DNA of 64,000 nucleotides from JBJSXJ01 sp044235425 (GTDB lineage Bacteria; Planctomycetota; Planctomycetia; Pirellulales; Pirellulaceae). The notes beneath the pieces are model-generated. The model made no database searches and was not told where the DNA came from. It saw only the letters and a list, made by a program, of their open reading frames with translations. Made by a program: the position numbers and the translations under genes. The stretch is taken from positions 61,881 to 125,880 of the forward strand of contig JBIIHW010000012.1 of the NCBI GenBank assembly GCA_044235425.1, read 5' to 3'. Shown here piece by piece: positions 60,101-64,000 of the stretch. Positions within the stretch are counted from its first letter, which is position 1; each line of letters starts with the position of its first letter.

Positions 60101-63100
60101 TGAGCTGTCCATCGGTAAACGAGCCGCTGTCGCCAATCACTTCCAGGACGCGATTGTCATTGCGAGTTTGGAACCAGAAGTCATAGACACCACCAGGCTG
60201 CCCGTCGCCATCGCCATCCAGCGGCGTACCCATCCGTCCTTCCGTGCGATAATCCAGGTCACGAATCGAATCGGAAGCCGCTACTTGTGGACGGAAATCA
60301 ACCTTGAGCTGATACTTGCCCGCCGTTCGACCACCATAGCCCGAATCCTCGATCGTCGGATCGTAGTCGGAGTTACCCACCGAGCTGACGCCAAGGTAAT
60401 ACGTGCCCGATGTTAAGTTGACGCTCAGCAATGAATCCTGGCTGTAGTAGTTGTCGTTCTGCGCGATCACTTCGCGCCGCACATCCGCTCCACCCACCAA
60501 GCTCACCGGCGAATAATTGATCGCGAATGTTCCGACCTTCGTTGCCGCGTTGCCACGCGTGACGCGGGCCTGCACGAGTGCTGCCGAATCGGTGTTGAGG
60601 TTAAGAGCATCGACCACCTCTTGAGCCGTCGTGTCGTTATTCATGACGACGTTGATCGTGCGTCCGACGACAATGATCTGCGGAGTGCTCGACGCGCCAC
60701 CACCTGAGAACGATAACTGATAACTATTTCCGCGATTGCCGCTTTCCTGGGCCGTGAAGGTTACCTGCACGGCACCGTTGGAATTGAAATCGGTCGAGCT
60801 TGCGGCATTCACCGCCGGCACTTCCTTGTAGAGTCGCAGGACGGTGTTGAGCTGACTGCTCTCCGACAGACGCTCCGCAAACGTCTCCGCCGTGAAGACA
60901 CCGGTCGTGGCATCGCTGGTGCCCACCGAGAAGTCAACGGTGAACTTATACATGTCGATGTCATTGCTCTCCGCGCGATGCAAGAGCAAGCCCGTCGCCA
61001 CTTCACTGGGACTCGGATAAACCGGCTCCCCGCTCGTCGGCAACTCCGGTGAACTTCCCACCCCCAACAGATATCCCACCGCCGTCATCGCGCTGGTGAA
61101 ATAACTTTGACCAAATGCGTTGTTCCAGGTGTTGTTGGTGTCGAGCACTACGAGGCTATCGCTGTAGGTCGGATCGATTCGCACCAAACCCGAAGGCACC
61201 GTGCGAATCATCGGCGCGGTGGCATCGAGCGATCGCAAGTCGCCCGTCGCAAACGTCAGACCCTGATCATCAGTTTCATAAAACTGCACGCCGATGTAAT
61301 TCGACCACAACTCGAGTGCTTCGCGAATACGCTCCTTCTGCGTGTCATTGATGACATTCTGCAGCGGATTGCCGAGCGGATCGAAACCGTAGAGCGATTT
61401 AAAATTGTAGGGAATCGTTTCCAGACCTGCGTTCACGTCCGGTCCAAAGGCCGGGTTGATGCGCTGAGCACCGCCGTTGTTGGCCTCTGCCGGTAAATCG
61501 CGCTGCCCCGGTTCATCACTCATCCCCGGATAGGGAATCCGAGAACGATCTTCTTTCGCCGCGGTGATATCCGCCGTCACCTGCAAATGCTGATTCGATG
61601 GCAACACCAAGTTGCCGTTCCCAACCGTCCCGGCTGCCGTATCGAGGAGCGTCGCCGCATCGAAACTCGAGCCCTGGCCGAACAGCTGCAGCTTCAGCAC
61701 CGAATCACCCACCGTGGCGGCGATATCGTCCGTGGGGAAACCACCCGTGTAGGGACCGGTCATCGTGACGAGTGCCGACGCTTCGGGGTTCCCCAAAAGT
61801 GCCGTTTGCAACTCATTCATCGACGAACCACCGAGCAGATTCAGCGTGATGAAGATCTGACGATCGATCACCGTCACCAGCGGCAAATCGCCCGCGGATG
61901 GAAAGGCATCCGACGAATTGATGGTGACCGTCACGTGTCGCGCGTAATCGCCGTTGGCCGTAAACGTCGCCTGTACACTGCCACCCGTGTTGAAGTTCGT
62001 CGACGCCGCCGCCGTGATCGGCAGATTCGTCGGCGGCGCTGGATGCAAGTCTTCCGGCTTATCAATGCCGATTTCGTTATTGCCAACTCGCAAACGGAAC
62101 GTGCCGTAGCCGACGGCCGTTCCCAAGAGTGCCGGATTGCCCGACCAGGTCGACGGATAAGCAGCCGGATCCGCCGGATAACGCAGTTCCTGCAAGTCGC
62201 TGGCGAACTTCAGCTCCGCCGAATTCGTCACCGGATCATACGTAACTTCCTGCGGCAGGAAGACAACATCATCTGTATTGCGAACGGTGTCCTGAGTAAA
62301 AATGAGCTGATAGAACGCGGGGTTCACCACCGAAGGACGACCCACTGGGTCGGGATAGTCGGACGTCTTAATGCGCGTCGGCCAGAAATCGTCATCGTTG
62401 AAGTAAACAAGAATCGTGTCCCGCTGCTGACTCACCTTGCCACCCGTCAGCGACGAGGTCGGCTGCGGAACCACTGCCGTAACCTCGGCACCTAAGCTGA
62501 GCTTGAAATCGACGACGGTACGGTCCAGCTGTGGGTTACTGTCGCTGGGGACATACAACTGCCCCGCCAAGTTGCGCAGCCCCGCGATCCCCTTCGAGTT
62601 GATGTCCGCACCAAAGATCTCCACACGATAAAGATCATCGGGTAAGGTTTGCGGGAAGCGTACGACCAGCACGTTTTGGTTCGGAGCTGGATCGGCACCG
62701 ACAAAGCCGTTGAAACCGGTGAGTGTCGAATCGAGCACCACCACGTCACTCGACTTATCGTCGGTCGTGCTCAGCTGCCCGTCACCACCGGCACGCGTAA
62801 TGCGAATCCCCCTCACGTCTTGGGACGCAAACGATTGCGCATCATCAAACCGCAGCCGCAGTTCCCGCGGAGCTTCCGTGAGCACTCCAATGCGCCCCAC
62901 ATCGGCCAAGTCATACCGGCCGTCGGCCAGCTGCGTGAGCGGCAGCGCCGTCCCAACATTCGGCTGAATACCCGCCAAATGAGGGCCGACGGTCATCAGC
63001 GACCGGTCTTCCAGCTTTTCGACGTGCATCGTTCGACCAGCCAGCAGCCGCTGTAGTTCCTGACGCCGCTGGAAGGTGGATGGGGTCAAACGGGATACGG

Positions 63101-63128
63101 AATTTTTCCGCGAGCTACGCTTGCTCAT
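45192..63128 (-). CDS. Giant multidomain secreted-type protein with degenerate protease domain and dockerin
   Basis: 5978 residues, paralogue of the first giant protein. Order of parts: basic N-terminus with LEPR-XLL-like VEKLEDRSLMT (36-46); beta-rich region matching the first protein after its first protease; a protease-like domain whose zinc motif is replaced by TAVGYLLGVGS (682-692); PPC; beta-helix segments; several PPC domains; jelly-roll-like region; more beta-helix; a run of DG-type domains (about 3820-4415); GEVED (about 4528-4812); eight cadherin/VCBS-like repeats (about 4820-5780); dockerin-like pair beginning DVNADTFVSPIDALLIIN; Gly/Glu linker; acidic tail ending DDLLDGSSW. GAGGA lies about 8 bases before the ATG. 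It lacks the first protease module and both propeller modules. Probably a surface or matrix protein without protease activity. Confidence 0.9.
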   Translation of the reverse strand: MSKRSSRKNSVSRLTPSTFQRRQELQRLLAGRTMHVEKLEDRSLMTVGPHLAGIQPNVGTALPLTQLADGRYDLADVGRIGVLTEAPRELRLRFDDAQSFASQDVRGIRITRAGGDGQLSTTDDKSSDVVVLDSTLTGFNGFVGADPAPNQNVLVVRFPQTLPDDLYRVEIFGADINSKGIAGLRNLAGQLYVPSDSNPQLDRTVVDFKLSLGAEVTAVVPQPTSSLTGGKVSQQRDTILVYFNDDDFWPTRIKTSDYPDPVGRPSVVNPAFYQLIFTQDTVRNTDDVVFLPQEVTYDPVTNSAELKFASDLQELRYPADPAAYPSTWSGNPALLGTAVGYGTFRLRVGNNEIGIDKPEDLHPAPPTNLPITAAASTNFNTGGSVQATFTANGDYARHVTVTINSSDAFPSAGDLPLVTVIDRQIFITLNLLGGSSMNELQTALLGNPEASALVTMTGPYTGGFPTDDIAATVGDSVLKLQLFGQGSSFDAATLLDTAAGTVGNGNLVLPSNQHLQVTADITAAKEDRSRIPYPGMSDEPGQRDLPAEANNGGAQRINPAFGPDVNAGLETIPYNFKSLYGFDPLGNPLQNVINDTQKERIREALELWSNYIGVQFYETDDQGLTFATGDLRSLDATAPMIRTVPSGLVRIDPTYSDSLVVLDTNNTWNNAFGQSYFTSAMTAVGYLLGVGSSPELPTSGEPVYPSPSEVATGLLLHRAESNDIDMYKFTVDFSVGTSDATTGVFTAETFAERLSESSQLNTVLRLYKEVPAVNAASSTDFNSNGAVQVTFTAQESGNRGNSYQLSFSGGGASSTPQIIVVGRTINVVMNNDTTAQEVVDALNLNTDSAALVQARVTRGNAATKVGTFAINYSPVSLVGGADVRREVIAQNDNYYSQDSLLSVNLTSGTYYLGVSSVGNSDYDPTIEDSGYGGRTAGKYQLKVDFRPQVAASDSIRDLDYRTEGRMGTPLDGDGDGQPGGVYDFWFQTRNDNRVLEVIGDSGSFTDGQLITITNFLGVVRRFEINTTGGVGSGNVAVDLLPGESAATVAGKLAAAINGALGFNSSVVTVGGVGNNLLTFTGDRLVTLSTDIIGLKLNGKTIFVNKSAGPNADGSKDRPFNNVSSTTVPSAFSAAQPGDIVRIVGNGGSDGKMETLADNFAYEVGFGSLPGQTLSDGTTMEVPKGVTVMIDAGAIFKLRAARIGVGSSSLGVDRSGAALQVLGTPQQSVYFTSWFDQTIGLDTFLSATTPAKGNWGGIAFKNDLDRVKGQATDYESQGIFLNYVNNADIRYGGGIVNVDSIGQVVQPIQMSESRPTLTFNKITQSADSAMSADPASFTETYFNTPQYQLSGQFTPEYNRVGPMIHGNLLLDNSINGLFVRITTTSGTSTKTLTGQGRFDDTDIVHYIPENLEVEGTPGGPILDRTKLPTSLITVTPVSAGRLAAGLYSYRLTLVDADGYEGPASEATNAAALGSIGGVVLRNLPAAPAGFVARRVYRSTDGLNFDLVTQINAADVSYFDNGSTLGGALDIARSEVLRPRLNGRLSIDPGTVVKLEGARLEVSFGGQLLAEASNGQDVIFTSKMDDRFGAGGTFDTNNDNSQGVNERLPNPGDWGGIYVGQTSSTSLDHAFLAYGGGITKIEGTFKAFDVLEVQQGTFRLTNSVVERSSTGQGGQGPGDRLGRLANGSAVIFVRGSQPIIVNNVLRNNDDQTILGGGPQAAITIDVNSMNAANLADIGRQTGFVERFTNYDDNSGPLIRANRLARNGYNALVVRGEKLQTESIWDDTDIVHVVFSTVSVDNIYSQGGLRLQSSPTESLVVKFAGPGSSFDPNAGTGLTATGTPLDIVDRIGGSIYVLGQPGHPVVLTSLSDDSIGAGLQPDNAPQKDTNNNGIASIPVAGDWRGVFLDQNSNDRNVDYVIETESAAEIAPGSNASIVTAQVLGNLAASIQAGDENLRLGFSVQGYLSDPHDVDIYSFLGYAGTEVWIDVDRTSKSLDTVVELLNADGVVLARSNDSAAEGADPSLLYADPTVPSQFVNPMQKSAAGQRDFDTQNSRDAGLRIVLPGNVGTQTTYHFRVRSNGPDLSLTDTGLTKGLYRVSLRMRELDEFVGSVIRYADIRYATNGIVAQGLPAHSPLTGEVGENSEVAAGLEPEVDNGTFIAGVTPTGRGPQYIGNLLTTDRSTLSIGGTLTGFGDVDFYRFDTNYTLLSNTQAPPLTVPLTFDVDYADGLTRANTNLAVYDSFGRLVLIGRNSNIADDQARPLSGSDLADLSRGSAGQGDAFIGPVQVPTNGGSYYLAVFHNQRIPSELTQFTTLDSDDPLVRLEPINTVRRIAEDHIDVQGGATAEPPIMGPLLDPTFAGTGDNLWQITNAEPGPSNFGRGLNPTFDGSRAGGPGLVFDAENNDSLFTPQDIDGAAWNTLFDANIGDELVNTSQTIPHITVLGVGDGTYDYYRFVVPTDGARVILDIDFTTGGLDSWIGLWNADTGLLIDENDDPLTFDPGAGGSSTVLDSYIETNLAAGTYVVGVARFPTVPQNGGFVNTTSGFDSTIQVGTTYSLQISVENHAVTGNNSGGGDSFHFGNPAGGYQTISGLPARGDMVSNPFSLEGYSAGDQPVFYFTYFLAVDDAGDDFRVFVDDAVGGSTLVASSNADELRDARIRPLFNGSGEWRQARIDLSRFANQSNLQLRFNFQADGVGDRRAGAYVDDLIIGFAERGEMVTRPGLTSSGTPTFVQNPNSIESPQGEIASGPYQVEMRRASNFGSGQNPNPVTLILNRSIDTNDRLTEQVTLYTVPGAELTDGQTFTLGDGINLLTFEFNDPAGAFPSFNPENVPVTFDASMSAADVAAQIRAMINSPQVRSVLSLQAASADGSVAGATGGDARDNRVHIFGNVTGNVVLKAGDPIPPSAVYAIHTTDLGDSNTYRDQGQLLIDSNTVTFSRDFGIVVDAGLRDRTPNVPVPAGNSHPGAAIKFPALNNRAGDSLPGGGFTPGATVSNNLLAENGLGGIHVSGNLAPVEIRTRIPDDGITPGRPICTEASSTANGDTAGDQYRDGETFTLQMGRNTVTFEFEDIGGGSDTTPVCTGSGEIGGNGYNPANVPIFYRQSSGTLYLGRGTGYSQREMARAIANAINSSILTSNFTSLNTDDLGVTVSSQLDGLPAVYVDHIENFGMVSALANMLRRLPLALAPVPFARIVNNTIVGQDGTAALFPQAYAESNDSIETAIDTKQGRQMKPDVYTVTGSIGDNPTYRLDPSLDVDFYRFHLDIADRVEIDLDTPAVQGRLNTLIRLFNEQGQEVARSDDNAAPGETASTESYLNFTATASGSYYVAVSAAGNGSYDARSLNNRQTATTLGQYTMSLDVSHPNTAALLVNQTTYPAGSAFLVRDVAGNTAIFEYTNGGGATIPGAIAIVQDPAEFRRADTAVATANAINGAAALSNGMSLPNGVFGNASPLTRVIARAMGGPAGSDGGPALYPPNGLDSSPNAWSHDRPATGVAAWGEQWVTLLNVAEVRVLSGPIQLTPAGDNNSNVLLETGVLASERSGPTLVNNIFANLNSGFVNLSSTTFGTASVVSGSVFQHTLTTTTTSAPGIDFNIQLGNNEPLFVNPENGNYYPIAPSRVIDSAVSSIQDREDFANRVKAPLGLPSSPIAAPELDNRGTLRIDNPFVANAQGQGDNVFKDRGALDVADFVSPTAELLGPKDNDALAIDQDPSATVVRLASGVYSQFRVQIQDTFGADNPFPGTQADSNTILTSPVTIDENGVAVTLVGAGVTLYQDNRMLREGFDYSFSYDSLTRTIILTPLAGLWNDASVYEIQLNNRDRIVIDSPTGATTTDGQTFTITDGTGAKVTFEYEAGYRMQVPQTLSLLVPLAGGGLAPGSITDGQKFTVSDGKRTVTFEYNSSGGVTAGNTAIPFVVNASQDDLAIATVAALQTAIDGNRLVGLQPRYLGRGEIHIGATSTASVTTAGSTLTLNFAQRPLSINLPAVGLGAGGITDGETIRISNTALNRTITFEFDNVVNSPGVKPGNTAVAYNPTDTLDVIADNLALAISLSNLALPALNAGDGVISLQAGSQHTLDVTNTVATRTMFIAGIADGEFFDVRRTVSGVTTQQRFLFDFSGRVPLPGTTLIALTSADTQQDLTTKIAAAVTADGLGLTPTQFANGNLLIGGTTEYVVDASSAPSVVLQGKPGVQTNTQIVLPSSLAIQVPAGNAIPDGLLFTISDGTRQVVFEFNNDGRFTDANNDFVPDNLLVPFLTSMSQDQVADAVLTAITSAGLSLSPPIANNPVNGLVILGTSPEDTVSTDGIILQTQEIILGLRDGDSFTIDDGTRSQSFEFEDNALNNGVTAGRLPIFFDARATVDAVADSIVAAIKNAALCTNDGVSCLGGTTNLGRGVVQLDDTGRHTTTLGPNSPLTLTGVPGGAVVVNFIPDVTYSDEQMAAQIIDAINKNAGSRLTGVTASLRGGSTVYVDFQNRDGSALDFSTTPASILGVSNFFLPAIKDGYGNLLRGNQPSNQTKFTILMPQVGVDYGDSPDPFSGAGRYPTVEANDGARHTISAANPLFLGATIDADPFAMPNPQANGDDTDLRVNLTFSPGLSQTGADGRQLITVGLDTNGNPDIADGNVFWLCDRGIDLCPIDDPANWKLYEFDNNASVIDGRTVIQFTATSTVNDIVNGMVDAIRRSGISAQATNAGSGTLQLNAQDDNGVVFGVQPVGGDRFGHLFNEYLDTIVNVTSSGTGFIDAWIDYNQDGDWLDPGEQIIKSAAAVVGNNAFTIRTLAGAAPGATYARFRLSTTGGLLPTGLAVGGEVEDYRITILPGIPPVANADPTASDPVQVAAYTTSEEADISITANLGLLANDTDADTAPAGISIYQVNGLAANVGTGITLPSGALLTVLSDGSFLYDPRPSSTLDALAVGDIFLDSFTYTAWDGVLPSNTANVTIQVTGVNDPPQAFPNQYTVSEDAQLAGQNVILDDTGAGADRDLDRGDLLQLTAINGVALTGTANVVVTLASGATVTAIYNANLGRFDGNFVYDPTTSATLQSLPQGTTGSDTFTYAIRDRSGATSAATVTLNITGQNDAPSAPNRTYNTHEDVVFAGANLVSDLPAVTDPDVGESASIALSQINGASFVVNSPITLPSGAVLTVTSAGGAFTYDPRTAFNYLRVGQSANDTFTYGVVDVNGAVGTATVTLVVDGRNDTPIAVANSYSTNDNTTITNRNLLTDNTGSGVDFDPDIGDVLRIVSIQTPTSNFVISGTANVSVVIDSGATVTVLYNATLGRFDGSFIYDPTTSASLNALQIGQTGTDVFSYGVGDGLASSTASVTITVAGANDPPVATPDQLTTDEDTLLSDNVITRVPADFDPDAGDTATLTVVAINGIANNVGATITTSKGATLRVTTSGAVTYDPRGSATLQALAAGQTDTDTFTYTVADNRGGSSTATVTVTVTGVNDNPIARPNSYTTDDNTVLLGKNVITDSPADTDPDTGDTALLRITAVQGDTSGVGTPVASAKGATVTISSDGSLVYDPTTSATLNALQVGQSTTDTFTYTVGDGKGGAATATVTISVVGVNDPPVARNNSYTTNENTALANRNVITDAPADSDADAGDIITVTAINGAPNVGKTLTSDFGASFRVMANGAFTYDPTTSATLNALTTGDSVGDSFTYTITDSKGATSTATVIVTVTGINDPPSVLNDSATTNKGTPITINVLANDSDPEGPITNGTVTIIPGTGPAHGTAVVQANGSVRYTPNATYTGLDSFQYTVTDSQGAVSLPALVTIDVVPIPSPFQNPVNPPDVNADTFVSPIDALLIINFLNVNPGVTTPPAAPPFLDVDGSFTVEPLDALIVINRLNTGGASEGAGEGEGEGITAADAWNQALVMSPLAVGLPGTSLLVDHRWSPGDSLATNGAGSSGSSSSPSAASAKNAYEAAFAVLASDVSVAMDVGGELAGVTAQSAASAAADNSAWDEALDDLLDGSSW
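45790..48670 (-). repeat. Eight tandem cadherin/VCBS-like repeats in the second giant protein
   Basis: Units of about 115-130 residues end at VTGVNDPPxA-type boundaries and carry GA.LTV.SDGSF.YDP, a TTSATLNAL segment and GDSFTYT..D..G. These belong to a different repeat type from the twelve repeats of the first giant protein, although both arrays lie between GEVED and dockerin. Confidence 0.8.
49885..51670 (-). repeat. Run of six DG-type domains in the second giant protein
   Basis: Six successive units of about 90-115 residues, each opening with a pattern such as ITDGQKFTVSDGKRTVTFEY or IPDGLLFTISDGTRQVVFEF. Each continues with a basic-acidic helix-like stretch rich in Ala and Ile and ends with a short G.I.IG strand. 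Five more copies lie elsewhere in the same protein and three in the first giant protein. The domain is not one I can name. Confidence 0.7.
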
Positions 63129-63544
63129 GAACCAGTCCTCAATGTCTAGAGCCAGAAAGACTTAGAGCTTGCCGACTCTCTCGAAAACCTGCGGGACGAC
63201 CGTCGAATAATGGTGATCCAACCCCCTCGTCCCACTCGGCCTCAGATGTTCTAAACCGACTAGTGACAAGGAATTTGGACGAATTGTCGCGATTATAGTT
63301 ACCCAGGAACCCAATGCAACAAAATGGTAAAGGCGCATGGCTCTGCCTCCGTGTCAATTCGAGACACACCAGCGTCTCCATCCCTTATCTCTCCGTCGTG
63401 CACCAACGTTCCATCCTTTTAACGTAATTTCCGGTGGTATCGGCAGACCAAACCACACGTCGTCACCGTTTCACCCCTCTAACCCAAAATTCCACCCAAC
63501 AATACTCAAATTACCCAGCCCTGCGCCACGGCTCGGAGGCCGGA
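63129..63544. other. Non-coding region upstream of the second giant gene
   Basis: No credible gene was seen. Two open frames (63139-63381 minus, 63337-63567 plus) have no family resemblance and no good ribosome site. The stretch holds the ribosome site and a promoter candidate for the second giant gene, then becomes low in structure before the heptamer arrays. Confidence 0.6.
63292..63319 (-). promoter_or_regulatory. Sigma70-like promoter candidate for the second giant gene
   Basis: On the minus strand TTGCAT (63314-63319) is followed after 16 bases by a perfect TATAAT (63292-63297). Transcription would start near 63285 and give a leader of about 155 bases before the ATG at 63128. A perfect -10 box is unusual in this GC-rich sequence, which raises confidence. 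Confidence 0.5.
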
Positions 63545-63789
63545 GGCGGGTAGCGGGTGACGGGTAGCGGGTAGCGGGTGGCGGGTGACGGGTGACGGGT
63601 GACGGGTAGCGGGTAGCGGGTGACGGGTAGCGGGTGACGGGTAGCGGGTAGCGGGTAGCGGGTGACGGGTGGCGGGTAGCGGGTAGCGGGTGACGGGTGA
63701 CGGGTGGCGGGTGACGGGTGACGGGTGACGGGTGACGGGTGACGGGTGACGGGTGACGGGTAGCAGGTAGCAGGTAGCGGGTAGCGGGT
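63545..63789. repeat. 35-copy heptamer array, GACGGGT/AGCGGGT type
   Basis: Thirty-five 7-bp units run without a single phase shift. Variants are GACGGGT, AGCGGGT, GGCGGGT and two AGCAGGT; only the first two or three positions vary, plus the A in the AGCAGGT units. Open frames read through it as Pro/Arg/Thr-rich text because 7 is not a multiple of 3; they are not genes. Confidence 0.95.
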
Positions 63790-63866
63790 GACCAATGACC
63801 AATGACTAATGACTAATGACCAATGACCAATGACCAATGACCAATGACCAATGACCAATGACCAAT
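63790..63866. repeat. 11-copy heptamer array, GACCAAT/GACTAAT type
   Basis: Eleven 7-bp units directly continue the preceding array in the same phase: nine GACCAAT and two GACTAAT. A partial unit follows and the array ends in ATAAATAAAC. Confidence 0.95.
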
Positions 63867-63942
63867 GACCATAAATAAACTCGATCCCCTAAGCTCCCCC
63901 CATTCTCTCCGCGCCACAGTGTCTCCGCGCGACCCCGCCCCC

Positions 63943-63998
63943 CCGAACCCCGAACCTCGAACCTCGAACCTCGAACCCCGACCCCCGACCCCCGAACC
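63943..63998. repeat. 8-copy heptamer array, CCGAACC/TCGAACC type, running to the window edge
   Basis: Eight units of 7 bp: CCGAACC, TCGAACC and CCGACCC variants. It probably continues past base 64000. The 76 bases between this and the previous array hold no gene that can be seen. Confidence 0.85.
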
Positions 63999-64000
63999 CC

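Noticed and set aside
24053..63128. The two giant genes as one gene split by a frameshift or assembly break
   Set aside because: Each has its own ribosome site, N-terminal motif, dockerin and tail, and a 226-base gap lies between them.
63139..63381. An 80-residue minus-strand open frame just upstream of the second giant gene
   Set aside because: It overlaps the promoter candidate and leader of the giant gene, lacks a ribosome site and shows no family features.
63506..63858. Two overlapping minus-strand open frames of 98 and 115 residues rich in HPSPVTR/HPLPATR
   Set aside because: They are read-through of the 7-bp arrays. The repeat lacks stop codons in these frames, so the length means nothing; there is no family resemblance.
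63545..63866. Repeat array considered as a CRISPR
   Set aside because: Units are 7 bp, contiguous and without spacers, and no cas gene is present.

Overview
The window looks like a chromosome segment from a planctomycete, most likely of the Pirellula type. The evidence is two adjacent PSD1 (planctomycete cytochrome C / DUF1549 / DUF1553) plus DUF1501 gene pairs, and two giant secreted-type proteins that carry a LEPR-XLL-like N-terminal motif, PPC, GEVED and cadherin-like repeats and a C-terminal dockerin. No rRNA, tRNA, CRISPR array, phage or transposase gene was seen.

Layout. Positions 1-143 hold the 3' end of an unidentified membrane protein. Positions 208-6794 (+) are a sugar and sugar-acid catabolic cluster: UxaE-type tagaturonate epimerase, a TIM-barrel epimerase/isomerase, FucU-type mutarotase, a UxuB-like SDR oxidoreductase, an L-fuconolactonase-like amidohydrolase, an aldo/keto reductase and a zinc alcohol dehydrogenase. 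Together they resemble a non-phosphorylative L-fucose route mixed with part of a hexuronate route. Positions 6821-11713 (+) hold GTPase HflX followed by two overlapping half-transporter genes that form an asymmetric heterodimeric ABC exporter. Positions 11770-21576 (+) hold two PSD1/DUF1501 pairs, each PSD1 protein with a different extra beta-sandwich module (golvesin-like in one, LamG-like in the other). A convergent gap (21577-21744) holds an inverted repeat and a 24-bp tandem repeat. On the minus strand follow an enolase-superfamily enzyme (21745-23094) and an orphan NarL-type response regulator (23197-23829).

About 61% of the window (24053-63128, minus strand) is two head-to-tail giant paralogues of 6970 and 5978 residues. 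They share a common plan, but differ in informative ways: the first has two intact HExxHxxGxxH zinc-protease sites, while the second has lost the first protease module and has all four motif residues of the second site replaced; the first carries two copies of a propeller-like module that the second lacks; and their C-terminal tandem repeats belong to different repeat types. A recurring domain with the pattern DG-x2-F-x-I-x-DG ... FEF is scattered about 14 times through both. Both end in dockerin-like repeats, a Gly/Glu linker and a similar acidic tail.

The right end (63129-64000) has no credible gene. It holds a sigma70-like promoter candidate for the second giant gene and three arrays of 7-bp repeats, two of them fused in perfect phase.
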